Assembly: GCF_004022265.1 (NCBI RefSeq)
Contig: NZ_SAVB01000002.1
Span: 186,001-250,000, forward strand
Direction of reading: 5' to 3'
Source of the DNA: Paenirhodobacter ferrireducens
GTDB taxonomy: Bacteria > Pseudomonadota > Alphaproteobacteria > Rhodobacterales > Rhodobacteraceae
DNA length: 64,000 nucleotides
This document shows, in pieces, positions 26,775 to 36,181 of this stretch. Positions within the stretch are counted from its first letter, which is position 1; each line of letters begins with the position of its first letter. The position numbers were made by a program, and so were the translations under genes. The notes under the pieces are model-generated. The model made no database searches, was not told the DNA's origin, and saw only the letters and a list, made by a program, of their open reading frames with translations.

Positions 26775-27596
26775 TCACATCCCGTCGAAGGGCAGCCGCA
26801 TGAATTTCATCACGACCAGCAGGAAGACCACCGCCCCGATCAGCGCGTCGAACCGGTCGAGCACGCCGCCATGGCCGGGGATCAGGTGCGAGCTGTCCTT
26901 CACACCCGTCCGCCGCTTGATCGCGCTTTCCGCGATATCGCCCATCTGCCCGGCAAAGGCGGTGAGCGGCGAAAGCCACACGAGCGTCCAGCCGCCCCAG
27001 CCGAGCGCGGCAAAGCCCGCGCCCACGGCCACCGCGCCGATCCAGCCCGCGACGGTGCCCGACCAGGTCTTCTTCGGGCTGACCCGTGGCCAGAACTTCG
27101 GCCCGCCGATCGCTCGGCCGGCGAAATAGCCCGCCACGTCGGACACCACGACGATGGTCACGATCCACAGGATCACCAGCGCCCCCGCGTTGATGCGCAG
27201 CACGATCAGCCCATAGCTCGCCGCCATCACTGCAAAGGCGTAAAGCGCAAAGACCAGACGGTCGCGCCGCGGCAGCGCAGCGCCCACGATCACCGGCACC
27301 AGCAGCGCCCAGCGGGTGAGCGCGCCCGGCCAGTAGAGCACCACCGCCATCAGGGCCGCAGCAAGCAGGGCAAGTCCCATCGAGTGGCCGCGCCCGCTGC
27401 CCGCCGGCGCCGTCATCGTCGCCAGCTCCCAGATCATCAGCCCGCAGACGACCACCGCGAGCAGGCCGAAGGTCTTGCCGCCCAGCCAGATGGTGACGGC
27501 GCCGATCGCCACCATCACCAGCCCCGACAGTACCCGCGGCCGCAGGTCGGTCCAGCGCGAGCCGCTCGCCGGTGTCGTCGTGCCCTGGGTGCTCAT
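26775..27596 (-). CDS. cdsA: phosphatidate cytidylyltransferase CdsA
   Basis: A 273-aa inner-membrane enzyme that makes CDP-diacylglycerol, the branch point of phospholipid synthesis. It has seven to eight hydrophobic helices. The conserved SPKKTWSGTVAGWIG and the C-terminal CDP-alcohol signature (SAIKRRTGVKDSSHLIPGHG, then G-V-L-D-R-F-D) are intact. It overlaps uppS by ATGA. The start ATG at 27596 gives a short polar N-terminus. Confidence 0.94.
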   Translation of the reverse strand: MSTQGTTTPASGSRWTDLRPRVLSGLVMVAIGAVTIWLGGKTFGLLAVVVCGLMIWELATMTAPAGSGRGHSMGLALLAAALMAVVLYWPGALTRWALLVPVIVGAALPRRDRLVFALYAFAVMAASYGLIVLRINAGALVILWIVTIVVVSDVAGYFAGRAIGGPKFWPRVSPKKTWSGTVAGWIGAVAVGAGFAALGWGGWTLVWLSPLTAFAGQMGDIAESAIKRRTGVKDSSHLIPGHGGVLDRFDALIGAVVFLLVVMKFMRLPFDGM

Positions 27597-28336
27597 GCCT
27601 TCGCTCCGCCAAAGCGCCGCTCGCGCGTGCTGAACACCGCAAGGACCTTCTCGAGCTCGGCCGGCCCGAAATCGGGCCAGAGCGTGGGGGTGAACTCGTA
27701 TTCCGAATAGGCCGCCTGCCAGGGCAGGAAGTTCGAGGTTCGGGTCTCGCCCGAGGTGCGGATCACCAGATCCGGATCGGGAATGCCCGCGGTGTCGAGC
27801 CGGGCAGCAAAGGCCGCCTCGTCGATCGCGTCGGGGGCGATGCGACCTGCGGCGGCATCTTCCGCCAGCCGCACCGCAGCGCGGCGCAGCTCGTCGCGGC
27901 CGCCGTAATTGATCGCCACGGTCAGATTCAGCCGGGTGTTCGGCGCGGTGCGCGCCTCGATCCCCGCCATCAGCGCCTGCAGCTTTGGGTCAAGCCGCTC
28001 GCGCGCACCGATGAAGCGCATCCGCACGCCTTCGGCCGACAGCCCGTCGGCTTCCTTCTCGATGTAGCGCGCGAAGATGCCCATCAGCCCAAGCACCTCC
28101 TCGGTCGAGCGCTTCCAGTTCTCGGTCGAAAAGGCATAGACGGTGAGCCAGCGCACGCCCAGATCCGGGCAGGCGCGGACGATCTCCTTCACCCGCTCGG
28201 CGCCGCGGCGGTGGCCGACGAGCCGCGGCCAGCCGCGGTTCTTCGCCCAACGGCCGTTGCCGTCCATGATGATGGCGACATGCGGCACGCCGTAATCGAC
28301 GGGGCCACAGCCGGCCGGGGGCTCACTCGCGGGCAT
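27593..28336 (-). CDS. uppS: undecaprenyl diphosphate synthase (isoprenyl transferase) UppS
   Basis: A 247-aa cis-prenyltransferase supplying the C55 carrier lipid for peptidoglycan and polysaccharide synthesis. Catalytic Asp25 lies in I-I-M-D-G-N-G-R-W. The G-H-R-R-G motif, S-T-E-N-W-K-R and the C-terminal R-T-S-G-E and Y-S-E-Y-E-F motifs are all present. I use the ATG at 28336; an in-frame TTG directly precedes it. It is 36 bases downstream of frr. Confidence 0.95.
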   Translation of the reverse strand: MPASEPPAGCGPVDYGVPHVAIIMDGNGRWAKNRGWPRLVGHRRGAERVKEIVRACPDLGVRWLTVYAFSTENWKRSTEEVLGLMGIFARYIEKEADGLSAEGVRMRFIGARERLDPKLQALMAGIEARTAPNTRLNLTVAINYGGRDELRRAAVRLAEDAAAGRIAPDAIDEAAFAARLDTAGIPDPDLVIRTSGETRTSNFLPWQAAYSEYEFTPTLWPDFGPAELEKVLAVFSTRERRFGGAKA

Positions 28337-28372
28337 CAAAGGCCTCTTTGCTTGCGGGGAATGCAGGTCGGC

Positions 28373-28936
28373 TCAGACCTGCATGATCTCCGCCTGTTTC
28401 GCCTCGAGCGCCTTGTCGATGACAGCGATATGCTTCTTCGTCAGCTCCTCGACCTCGGCTTCCCAGAACTTCACATCGTCCTCGGACATGCCCGAGGCCT
28501 TTGCCTTCTTGATCTGGTCCATGCCGTCGCGGCGCACGTTGCGGATCGCGACGCGGGCGCTTTCGGCATATTGCGCGGCAACCTTGGTCAGCTCCTTGCG
28601 GCGTTCCTCGTTCAGCTCGGGGATCGGCAGCATGATGATCGGGCCGTTGGTCTGCGGGTTGATGCCAAGGCCCGACTCGCGGATCGCCTTCTCGACCTTG
28701 TTGATCAGGCCCTTGTCCCAGACGTTGACGGTGACCATCCGCGGTTCGGGCACGTTGATCGTGCCGACCTGGTTGATCGGCGTCAGCGAGCCGTAGGCGT
28801 CGACCAGGATCGGCTCCACCATCGAGGCAGAGGCCCGGCCGGTACGCAGCGTGCCGAATTCATGCTTGAGCGACGCCATCGCGCCTTCCATGCGGCGTTC
28901 GAGGTCGTCGGTGTCGATTTCGATGTCGTCGGACAT
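28373..28936 (-). CDS. frr: ribosome recycling factor Frr
   Basis: A 187-aa factor that splits ribosomes after termination together with EF-G. Two long helices of domain I flank the beta-rich domain II. Visible landmarks are [30 protein letters not shown] and [12 protein letters not shown]. Length matches the family (185). It is followed by uppS. pyrH lies upstream, but a terminator stands between them. Confidence 0.96.
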   Translation of the reverse strand: MSDDIEIDTDDLERRMEGAMASLKHEFGTLRTGRASASMVEPILVDAYGSLTPINQVGTINVPEPRMVTVNVWDKGLINKVEKAIRESGLGINPQTNGPIIMLPIPELNEERRKELTKVAAQYAESARVAIRNVRRDGMDQIKKAKASGMSEDDVKFWEAEVEELTKKHIAVIDKALEAKQAEIMQV

Positions 28937-29004
28937 GGGTTATCCCCCGGATCTTGAAGTCTGTCTTTCTTTAGCCGCAGCGCGCGGCCTTGGGTAGGGC
29001 TTTC

Positions 29005-29046
29005 GGGGGCCAGCCCCCGAACCCTTGGAGTATTTCGGCAAGGAAA
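29005..29046 (+). repeat. intergenic repeat, copy A (GTATTTCGG...CAAGGA type)
   Basis: A short palindrome of five G and five C (29005-29018), then the sequence GGAGTATTTCGGCAAGGAAAA (29027-29047). The same pattern, GGGGGC..GCCCCC followed by GAGGTATTTCGGGCAAGGAGAAA, occurs at 60731-60792. The shared core suggests a dispersed repeat family; see findings. Confidence 0.5.
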
Positions 29047-29047
29047 A

Positions 29048-29079
29048 GGCCCGGACGCGGAAATCCGCCGGTCCGGGCC
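29048..29079 (-). terminator. terminator downstream of pyrH
   Basis: The arms GGCCCGGAC (29048-29056) and GTCCGGGCC (29071-29079) pair perfectly over 9 bp, and an inner GCGG/CCGC stem extends it. Read on the minus strand it is followed by TTTTCCTT. It lies just after the pyrH stop. Confidence 0.75.
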
Positions 29080-29088
29080 GGCCTCGGG

Positions 29089-29820
29089 TCAGCCCTTTAC
29101 CGTGGTGTAGGTGCCCTGCCCGGCCAGGATGCCGCGGAAGCCACCCGGCTCGTCGAGCGAGAAGACGATGATCGGCAGATTGTTGTCACGCGCGAGCGCG
29201 ATCGCCGAGGCATCCATCACGCCGAGGTTCTTCTGCAGGCACTCGTCATAGCTGACCTGATCGTAGCGCTTGGCGTCGGGGAACTTCTTCGGGTCCTTGT
29301 CATAGACGCCGTCGACCTTGGTGCCCTTGAAGATCGCCTCGCAGTTCATCTCGTTCGCGCGCAGCGTGGCTGCGGTGTCGGTGGTGAAATAGGGGTTGCC
29401 GGTGCCCGCGGCGAAGATGCAGATCCGCTTCTTCTCGAGGTGGCGCACGGCACGGCGACGGATGTAGGGCTCGCAGACCTGATCCATCGGAATCGCCGAG
29501 ATCACCCGGGTGTGGATGCCGAGCGCCTCGAGCTGCGCCTGCATGCCGAGCGCGTTCATCACCGTGGCGAGCATGCCCATGTAATCGGCGGTGGTGCGTT
29601 CCATCCCCTGCGCGGAGCCCGCAAGGCCGCGGAAGATGTTGCCGCCACCGATCACCATGCAGATCTCGACGCCGAGATCATGCACCGTCTTCACCTCGCG
29701 GGCGATGCGGGCGACGGTCGGCGGGTGCAGCCCGTAGCCCTGATCCCCCATCAGTGCCTCGCCCGAGATCTTCAAAAGCACACGTTTGTACTTCACAGTC
29801 GGCTCTGCCTCTGCACTCAT
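29089..29820 (-). CDS. pyrH: UMP kinase PyrH
   Basis: A 243-aa amino-acid-kinase-family enzyme phosphorylating UMP to UDP. Start at the ATG at 29820 ([20 protein letters not shown]), chosen because GAGGA lies 8 bases upstream; ATGs at 29835 and 29847 have poor sites. Motifs are [32 protein letters not shown] and [13 protein letters not shown] kinases are hexamers regulated by GTP and UTP. A terminator follows, so frr may be transcribed mainly from its own start. Confidence 0.95.
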   Translation of the reverse strand: MSAEAEPTVKYKRVLLKISGEALMGDQGYGLHPPTVARIAREVKTVHDLGVEICMVIGGGNIFRGLAGSAQGMERTTADYMGMLATVMNALGMQAQLEALGIHTRVISAIPMDQVCEPYIRRRAVRHLEKKRICIFAAGTGNPYFTTDTAATLRANEMNCEAIFKGTKVDGVYDKDPKKFPDAKRYDQVSYDECLQKNLGVMDASAIALARDNNLPIIVFSLDEPGGFRGILAGQGTYTTVKG

Positions 29821-29955
29821 CCCGGGGATCCTCATTTCGGTTGTCATCGCGGCGCAAAATGTCGCAAATGGCCTCCGGGTTCAACTCGGGAATTCCATCC
29901 GTCGTCAGCGGGCGTCAGCGCCCTGCCCCTTGCCTTTGGACTGCTCCGCAAGCCA

Positions 29956-30846
29956 ATGATACCGCTTGATAAAATTCCGGATGACCGGCCGGTCCTGATC
30001 GCCGGCGCGACGGCCAGCGGCAAATCGGCACTGGCACTTTCGCTTGCGCAGGCGCGCGGCGGGGTGGTGGTGAATGCCGACGCGCTGCAGGTCTGGTCGT
30101 GCTGGCGGCTGCTGTCGGCACGCCCTTCGGCCGCGGAAGAGGCGCTCGCGCCGCACCGGCTCTATGGTCACAAGGCGCCCGGAGAGGAGTATTCCGTCGG
30201 CGCCTGGCTGCGCGAGGTGGCGCCGGTCCTGGCGGCGTTCCGCGCCGGCACCGGGCCGCGCCCGATCATCGTCGGCGGCACCGGGCTTTACTTCACCGCA
30301 TTGACCGAGGGGCTGGCCGAGATCCCGCCGACGCCGCCGGCCGTGCGGGCCGAGGCGGACGCGCGGCTCGCGGCCGACGGCATGGCGGCGCTGCTGGCCG
30401 CGCTTGACCCCGAGACGGCGACGCGGATCGACCGGCTGAACCCGGCGCGGGTGCAACGGGCCTGGGAGGTGCAGCGGGCAACCGGGCGCGGCCTCGCGGC
30501 CTGGCAGGACGCGACGCCCGCGCCGCTCTTGCCGCTTGCCGATTGCACACCGCTGCTTCTGGACGCCGACCGCGACTGGCTCGCCGAGCGGATCGACCGC
30601 CGCTTCGGTCTGATGCTGGAACAGGGCGCGCTCGAGGAGGTGCGGGCGGTGCTGCCGATCTGGGAGCCGCGCGCACTCTGGGCGAAGGCGATCGGCGCGC
30701 CCGAGCTCGTGGCGCATCTGCGCGGCGAGATCGACCTTGCGACGGCAACGGCGCAGGCGCAGGCCGCCTCGCGCCAATATGCCAAGCGGCAGCGCACCTG
30801 GTTTCGTGGCCGGATGCGAAACTGGCACAACATCCAGACCCCCTGA
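29956..30846 (+). CDS. miaA: tRNA dimethylallyltransferase MiaA
   Basis: A 296-aa enzyme adding a dimethylallyl group to A37 of tRNAs that read UNN codons. The P-loop is [12 protein letters not shown] near residues 17-24, and the DMAPP/tRNA motifs N-A-D-A-L-Q-V-W and V-G-G-T-G-L-Y are present. The C-terminal [14 protein letters not shown] is the family's tRNA-binding segment. The start ATG at 29956 ([12 protein letters not shown]) is divergent from pyrH across 135 bp. The protein uses isoprenoid made by the nearby pathway. Confidence 0.93.
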   Translation: MIPLDKIPDDRPVLIAGATASGKSALALSLAQARGGVVVNADALQVWSCWRLLSARPSAAEEALAPHRLYGHKAPGEEYSVGAWLREVAPVLAAFRAGTGPRPIIVGGTGLYFTALTEGLAEIPPTPPAVRAEADARLAADGMAALLAALDPETATRIDRLNPARVQRAWEVQRATGRGLAAWQDATPAPLLPLADCTPLLLDADRDWLAERIDRRFGLMLEQGALEEVRAVLPIWEPRALWAKAIGAPELVAHLRGEIDLATATAQAQAASRQYAKRQRTWFRGRMRNWHNIQTP

Positions 30847-30947
30847 GTCGCGCCGGCAACATCCCGCAAGGGCCTGAATTTTCTGTTGGTAACGGAAACG
30901 GCTTCTCTCCTATGCTGCGCCCGTAGCAAGCCAACCGGATCCTGCCC

Positions 30948-31823
30948 GTGAAACTCTTCACCGCACCGCCGCTGTCGCATCTGTCCCGTTCCCCCGCTGG
31001 CGAGACGCCGCGCGAGCGGCAGGCCGCCTGCCTGCCCTCTGCGCCCTCGCAGCTGCGTCTGATGCCGATCGCCCGGCTTGCCCAGGGCGGGCGCTGGCGG
31101 GTCGAGGCGATGCGGGCGCTCTCGGAGCCCTGCCTGCTGTGGTTCACCCGCGGCCAGGGCCGGATCACCGTCGGCGGCACCACCCGCGGCTATGGCGCGC
31201 ATAACGCGATCTTCATTCCCGCGGGCGTGATGCACGGTTTCGATATGAGCCCGCAGACGCATGGCTCTGCAATCTTCTTCGGTGCCGACTGCAATCTGCC
31301 GCTGCCGCAAGGCGCGCTGCATCTGCGCATCCGCGACGCCGCCTCGCAGGTCGAGCTGAACGCCCTGCTCGAGGCGGCGCAGCGAGAAAACGAAAGCGAC
31401 CGGCCCGCGGCCGATCGCGCGGTGCATCACCACCTTGGCCTGCTCAGTGTCTGGCTCGAGCGGCAGGCGGCGTCGGGCGCGAACGACCTGCCGGCGCCCG
31501 ATGCGGCGCGCAAGCTGGTGGCGCGCTATGCGACGCTGCTCGAACGCGAGTTCCGCTCGGGTCATGGCGTTGCCGATTACGCCGCCCAGCTTGGCGTGAC
31601 GCCCACCCATCTGACCCGGTCGTGCCGCTCAAGCTGCGGCCGCGCTGCCTCCGACCTGCTGCAGGATCGTCGCCTCTACGAGGCGCGCCGGCTGCTGTCG
31701 GAAACCCGTGCGCCGGTGAAGGAAATCTCGGAGGTGCTGGGCTATACCAGCGCCGCCTATTTCACCCGCGCCTTCCACGCCCGCACCGGCAAGACCCCGT
31801 CGCAGTTCCGCAAGGCGCCCTGA
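30948..31823 (+). CDS. AraC-family transcriptional regulator
   Basis: A 291-aa regulator with a GTG start at 30948. Residues about 35-110 form a cupin-like ligand domain (F-I-P-A-G-V-M-H-G-F). The C-terminal about 100 residues carry two helix-turn-helix motifs: GVADYAAQLGVTPTHLTRSC, then VKEISEVLGYTSAAYFTRAF with the family-typical F-H-x-R-T-G-K-T-P-S-Q-F-R. It is convergent with the aldehyde dehydrogenase and stands alone. Target genes cannot be deduced from position. Confidence 0.85.
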   Translation: MKLFTAPPLSHLSRSPAGETPRERQAACLPSAPSQLRLMPIARLAQGGRWRVEAMRALSEPCLLWFTRGQGRITVGGTTRGYGAHNAIFIPAGVMHGFDMSPQTHGSAIFFGADCNLPLPQGALHLRIRDAASQVELNALLEAAQRENESDRPAADRAVHHHLGLLSVWLERQAASGANDLPAPDAARKLVARYATLLEREFRSGHGVADYAAQLGVTPTHLTRSCRSSCGRAASDLLQDRRLYEARRLLSETRAPVKEISEVLGYTSAAYFTRAFHARTGKTPSQFRKAP

Positions 31824-31928
31824 GCTCCCCCCCGTCGCCGCGCGCGGGGCCTGTCTGCGCAACGAAAAGGCCGCCCGCGGGGCGGACGGCCGAGCCGGAC
31901 GGAAAGGGGGGAGGTGTCCGGAAAAGAG

Positions 31929-31950
31929 GACCGCCCCCGAAGGGGCGGCC
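31929..31950 (-). terminator. terminator of the aldehyde dehydrogenase gene
   Basis: On the minus strand a stem of GC pairs (arms 31942-31950 and 31929-31937) closes a TTCG tetraloop, followed by TCCTCTTTTCC. UUCG loops are typical of strong terminators. Confidence 0.7.
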
Positions 31951-31969
31951 CCGCTGGGCTGGGGAGGTC

Positions 31970-33496
31970 TCAGAAGAAGCCCAGCTTGTTCGGATTGTAG
32001 GAGACCAGCATGTTCTTGGTCTGCTGATAATGGTCGAGCATCATCTTGTGGGTCTCGCGACCGATGCCCGACTGCTTGTAGCCGCCGAAGGCCGCGTGGG
32101 CCGGGTAGGCGTGGTAGTTGTTGACCCAGACGCGCCCGGCCTGGATGTGGCGGCCGAAGCGGTAGCAGGTGTTGATGTCGCGCGACCAGACGCCGGCGCC
32201 GAGGCCATACATCGTGTCATTGGCGATATGCAGCGCTTCCGCCTCGTCCTTGAAGGTGGTCACCGAGACGACCGGCCCGAAGATTTCCTCCTGGAACACG
32301 CGCATCTTGTTGTGGCCCTTGAGGATCGTCGGCTGGATGTAGAAGCCGTTCGACAGCTCGCCGTTGAAGCGCGCGGCGTCGCCGCCCACCAGCACCTCGG
32401 CGCCTTCCTGGCGGCCGATCTGCAGATAGGACAGGATCTTGTCCTGCTGTTCCTGGCTCGCCTGAGCGCCGACCATGGTCTCCATCAGGCGCGGGTCGCC
32501 CTGCTTGATCGCTTTCACGCGGGCGATGGCGCGCTCGATGAAGGCCTCGTAGATGTCTTCCTGGATCAGGGCACGCGACGGGCAGGTGCAGACTTCGCCC
32601 TGGTTGAAGGCGAAGAGCACGAAGCCTTCGACCGCCTTGTCGAGGAAGGCGTCATCCTTCGCCATCACATCCGAGAAGAAGATGTTCGGCGACTTGCCGC
32701 CCAGTTCCAGCGTGACCGGGATCAGGTTCTCGGTCGCGGCCTGCATGATCTTGCGGCCGGTCGCGGTCGAGCCGGTGAAGGCGATCTTGGCGATGCGCGG
32801 CGATTTCGCCAGCGGCGCGCCGACTTCCGGGCCCATGCCGTTGACGATGTTCAGCACGCCGCCCGGCAGCAGGTCGGCGATGAGTTCCGCCAGCACCATG
32901 ATTGCGGCCGGGGTCTGTTCGGCGGGCTTCATCACCACGCAGTTGCCGGCAGCCAGCGCCGGGGCGAGTTTCCACGCCGCCATCAGGATCGAGAAGTTCC
33001 ACGGGATGATCTGGCCGACGACGCCGAGCGGCTCGTGGTAGTGATAGGCGACGGTGTCGTTGTCGATTTCCGACATCGTGCCTTCCTGGCTGCGCAGGAC
33101 ACCGGCGAAGTAGCGGAAGTGGTCGATCGAGAGCGGGATGTCGGCGGCGGTCGTCTCGCGGATCGGCTTGCCGTTGTCCCAGGTCTCGGCGGCGGCGAGC
33201 AGGTCGAGGTTCGCTTCGAGCCGGTCGGCGATCTTCAGCAGCACGTTCGAGCGGTGCGCGGCCGAGGTGGTGCCCCAGCCATCCTTCGCGGCATGCGCGG
33301 CATCAAGCGCCAGCTCGATATCCGCGGCGTCCGAACGGGCGACTTCGCAGATCTTGCCGCCGGTGATCGGGGTGATGTTGTCGAAATACTTGCCGCTGAC
33401 CGGCGGCACGAATTTGCCGCCGATGAAGTTGTCGTAGCGCGCCTTGAACGGCGACACCATCACGCCCTTGAACTCGGCCGACATGTCGGTTGCCAT
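31970..33496 (-). CDS. NAD-dependent aldehyde dehydrogenase (ExaC/AcoD-like)
   Basis: A 508-aa aldehyde dehydrogenase closest in look to the acetaldehyde dehydrogenases ExaC and AcoD. Start at the ATG at 33496 with GGGAGGAAA upstream. Cofactor and active-site motifs: [18 protein letters not shown], general base Glu in T-L-E-L-G-G-K-S, and nucleophile Cys in [11 protein letters not shown]; two Cys in close spacing are typical of this subgroup. The C-terminal N-P-N-K-L-G-F-F is also family-typical. It is a single gene with its own terminator and an 18-bp palindrome about 109 bp upstream. ALDHs of this group are usually controlled by AcoR-type regulators; an AcoR-like gene lies at 39541. Confidence 0.92.
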   Translation of the reverse strand: MATDMSAEFKGVMVSPFKARYDNFIGGKFVPPVSGKYFDNITPITGGKICEVARSDAADIELALDAAHAAKDGWGTTSAAHRSNVLLKIADRLEANLDLLAAAETWDNGKPIRETTAADIPLSIDHFRYFAGVLRSQEGTMSEIDNDTVAYHYHEPLGVVGQIIPWNFSILMAAWKLAPALAAGNCVVMKPAEQTPAAIMVLAELIADLLPGGVLNIVNGMGPEVGAPLAKSPRIAKIAFTGSTATGRKIMQAATENLIPVTLELGGKSPNIFFSDVMAKDDAFLDKAVEGFVLFAFNQGEVCTCPSRALIQEDIYEAFIERAIARVKAIKQGDPRLMETMVGAQASQEQQDKILSYLQIGRQEGAEVLVGGDAARFNGELSNGFYIQPTILKGHNKMRVFQEEIFGPVVSVTTFKDEAEALHIANDTMYGLGAGVWSRDINTCYRFGRHIQAGRVWVNNYHAYPAHAAFGGYKQSGIGRETHKMMLDHYQQTKNMLVSYNPNKLGFF

Positions 33497-33604
33497 CTGG
33501 ATTTCCTCCCTGAATGCTGCGGGTCCTCCACGACCCGCGATGCGATCAGGGTGCGCCAGCTTTCCCGAGTTGCATAGCCGCAATGCGTGCCCCGAATGGC
33601 AGAC

Positions 33605-33622
33605 TGTCTCGGGGCTGAGACA
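33605..33622. promoter_or_regulatory. palindromic operator-like site upstream of the aldehyde dehydrogenase
   Basis: A perfect inverted repeat TGTCTC (33605-33610), 6 bases, GAGACA (33617-33622) lies about 109 bp before the aldehyde dehydrogenase ATG. The 18-bp symmetric size suits a Fis-type dimeric regulator. I found no second full copy in the window. Confidence 0.45.
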
Positions 33623-33665
33623 GGTGCAGGCGCAGAAACCCGGAAGTTGCGGAAAAGGACGGGGC

Positions 33666-34757
33666 TCAGAAGCCCTCGTCCTCTTCTTCCGTTTCCTCGG
33701 CGCTGCGCAGATCCTCGGGCAGCACCGCCACCGGCGCGGCGCCGCCGACCGGATCGGCAAGCAGCGCATCGAGACGCGCATCGCGATCGGGCGCCTCCTC
33801 GAGCAACGCCCAAAGGGCCCGCATGTCCTCCTCGAAGCGCGCCTCGCCGACCTCGCCCGCATCGCGCAGCTTCTCGACCTCGCGCATCACCTCGATCGCA
33901 TATTCCGACAGGCCAAGCGCGCGCATCTCGCCATGGAACAGAATGTCATGGCGGATCGCATGGGCGAAGGCGAAGAGCACCAGCTGCGACAGTGCCTCGC
34001 CGGCCGAGAAGCCCTGCGCGATACGGGTGCCGATCAGCGCCTCGCCGGCCATGGTCATTTCCATGCCGAGGCTTTCGAGCAGCTCGCGCAGCCCGTCCAT
34101 CACCGCCGGATCGACGGCAACGGGGGCGATCGGCGGCGCTTCCTCGGGGGCGCCGCCCAGCTCCTCGGTGAAGCCGATCACCCGCGCGCGGGCCGGCGTC
34201 GGGCGCGGCGGTGCGGCCGCGACAGGGATGTCTTCGGCGGCCGGTTCGACCGGCGCCACCTCGACGGCCGCGGCTTGCGCGACCAGCGGCTCGGTCACCG
34301 CAATCTCGGCCACCGGGGCTTCCGACGCAGACGGCGCAGGCTCCAGCGGTGCAGCCTCCGGGACGGCCGGGGCCTCGACGGGCACCTCTTCCGGGGCCGC
34401 CTCGACGACGACAGGCATTTCCGGCGCGACGCTCTCGGCGGCAACCGGTTCGGCCGCTGCAGCTTCGATCACCGTCTCGCCGTTCAGCGCGGCGATCAGG
34501 GCCTGTCCGGCCTCGGTCGGTGCCAGCACCACCTCGTCACGGGCGCCGAACAGGCGCTTCAGGAAGGACGGCCGGCGGGTGATCTCGGTGACAAGGCCGG
34601 CGCCGATCAGCCCCGGCAGCGGCCGCGCCACCTCGAGCCCACGACCCCGCGCCACCACCTGCAGCGCGGCACGGTCGACGGCACCGCGCTCGGCGTGCAG
34701 CTCCGTGACGACGATCAGCAGATCCAGTTCCGGGCGCTCGGGCAGTTTGTCCTGCAT
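33666..34757 (-). CDS. unrecognised protein with winged-helix-like N-terminus and long Ala/Glu/Pro linker
   Basis: A 363-aa protein I cannot assign to a family. Residues 1-85 ([20 protein letters not shown]) look like a winged-helix fold, with a wing-like T-R-R-P-S-F-L. Residues 95-200 are a low-complexity Ala/Val/Glu/Pro linker. Residues 220-320 form a helical domain ([20 protein letters not shown], then [20 protein letters not shown]). The tail is very acidic ([10 protein letters not shown]). No signal or membrane segment. It is divergent from the phosphoesterase gene. A nucleoid- or DNA-related role is only a guess from the winged-helix look. Confidence 0.65.
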   Translation of the reverse strand: MQDKLPERPELDLLIVVTELHAERGAVDRAALQVVARGRGLEVARPLPGLIGAGLVTEITRRPSFLKRLFGARDEVVLAPTEAGQALIAALNGETVIEAAAAEPVAAESVAPEMPVVVEAAPEEVPVEAPAVPEAAPLEPAPSASEAPVAEIAVTEPLVAQAAAVEVAPVEPAAEDIPVAAAPPRPTPARARVIGFTEELGGAPEEAPPIAPVAVDPAVMDGLRELLESLGMEMTMAGEALIGTRIAQGFSAGEALSQLVLFAFAHAIRHDILFHGEMRALGLSEYAIEVMREVEKLRDAGEVGEARFEEDMRALWALLEEAPDRDARLDALLADPVGGAAPVAVLPEDLRSAEETEEEDEGF

Positions 34758-34927
34758 GATGCTCTCCTTCGTCAGAGGCGAGCGGCATCGCAGATCGAGC
34801 CCGCGCCGTCAATGGAGCGCGGTGCCGCCGCGGGGGTTTCCGCCTGCGCGCCGGCTGCGCTTTCCGCTTGCCTCGCCCTGCCCCGATCTGGTCTTCTGGC
34901 CCGGTTTCCGAAAGGCCCCCTCCCGCC

Positions 34928-36181
34928 GTGGCAGTCCGTTTCGTCCATACCGCCGACCTGCATCTCGACTCGCCGCTCGTGTCGCTGGCGCTGCGCGATC
35001 CGGCGCTGGCCGAAGAGGTCGGCACCGCCACCCGCACCGCGCTGAGCCGGATCGTCGATCTGTGCCTTGCCGAAGCGGTCGATGCACTGCTGATCGCGGG
35101 CGATCTGTGGGACGGCGCGCAGGGCTCGGCGAAGACGCCGCGGTTCCTGCGGCAGGAGCTTGCCCGCCTGGGGGCTGCGGGGATTCGCAGCTTCCTCATC
35201 CGCGGCAACCATGACGCGATGTCGAAGGTCACGCGCGAGCTGGAGCCGCCCCCCGGCACCCATGTCTTCGGCGGCCGCGCCGCGACCGAAGTGTTCGAGG
35301 CGGCGGGCTGCACCATCGCCGTGCACGGGCTGAGTTTCGCGCAGGAGAGTGCGCCCGAAAGCCTGCTGCCGCGCTATCCCGCCCCGGTGCCCGGCGCGGT
35401 CAACATCGGCATGATGCACACCAGCCTGAACGGCAGCCCCGGGCACGACAATTACGCCCCCTGCGCGGTCGCCGATCTGGATGCGCAGGGCTATGACTAC
35501 TGGGCGCTTGGCCATATCCACCGCCGCGCCGAATACCGCGGCCGCTCGGTCGTCGTCATGCCCGGCATGCCGCAGGGCCGCGACATCGGCGAAAGCGGGG
35601 AAAAGACCGTCACCCTCGTCACCGTGGCTGACGATGGCACGGTGACGACCGAGCCGCGCGCCGTCGCGCCGCTGCGCTTCGAGCGGGTCGAGCTTGACCT
35701 GAGCGGCATCGCCGACTGGGCCGCCCTGCCCGGCCGGCTGGCGTCGGCTTTGCGCGACGCGGCCGCCGGCGCCGCGGGCACGGCGCTGGTGCTGCGCCCG
35801 GTTCTTGTCGGCGTGACGCCGCTTGCCTGGCGGATCGGGCGCGACCTCGACCGGGTGACCGAGGAGGCGCGCGCCGCCGCCGAGGCGATCGGCGGGGTCT
35901 GGATCGACAAGCTCGAGGCCCGGGTGAGCGGTGGCGATGTGCAGGCCGGCCGCCTGCCCGCCGACCTGCTGCGCCTTCTGAACGACGATCTGCCCCGCGA
36001 CGCGGGCCTTGCCGCGCAGCTGCGCAAGACCGCCGAGGAGCTGCTGCACGACCTGCCGCCCGAGCTGCGCGGCCTTCTGGGCGAGGACGAGGCCGCGCTT
36101 GACGCCGCCTGTGCCGCGCTTCTCGCCACCGGCACGGCACAGCTTCTGGCCCGTCTCGCCCCCGGCGGGGAGGAAGGCTGA
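34928..36181 (+). CDS. metallophosphoesterase, SbcD/YhaO-like DNA exonuclease
   Basis: A 417-aa calcineurin-type phosphoesterase. GTG start at 34928 (MAVRFVHTADLHLDS); the only upstream option is a TTG. Metal ligands: Asp10 and His12 (T-A-D-L-H), Asp in A-G-D-L-W-D, R-G-N-H-D, and the later H-T-S-L-N-G and W-A-L-G-H-I-H. The C-terminal domain caps the core as in SbcD/YhaO/Mre11. Its stop overlaps the next start by one base, coupling it to the YhaN-like ATPase; together they resemble Mre11-Rad50 type nuclease complexes. Confidence 0.88.
   Translation: MAVRFVHTADLHLDSPLVSLALRDPALAEEVGTATRTALSRIVDLCLAEAVDALLIAGDLWDGAQGSAKTPRFLRQELARLGAAGIRSFLIRGNHDAMSKVTRELEPPPGTHVFGGRAATEVFEAAGCTIAVHGLSFAQESAPESLLPRYPAPVPGAVNIGMMHTSLNGSPGHDNYAPCAVADLDAQGYDYWALGHIHRRAEYRGRSVVVMPGMPQGRDIGESGEKTVTLVTVADDGTVTTEPRAVAPLRFERVELDLSGIADWAALPGRLASALRDAAAGAAGTALVLRPVLVGVTPLAWRIGRDLDRVTEEARAAAEAIGGVWIDKLEARVSGGDVQAGRLPADLLRLLNDDLPRDAGLAAQLRKTAEELLHDLPPELRGLLGEDEAALDAACAALLATGTAQLLARLAPGGEEG

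Noticed and set aside
24153-27710. 1185-codon plus-strand frame across rseP, dxr and cdsA
   Set aside because: Antisense to three well-supported genes; Arg/His/Gln-rich shadow.
33497-33600. GG-N10-GC sigma-54-like element before the aldehyde dehydrogenase
   Set aside because: The match beyond GG/GC is poor, and the nearby AcoR-like regulator lacks the AAA+ domain needed for sigma-54 activation.
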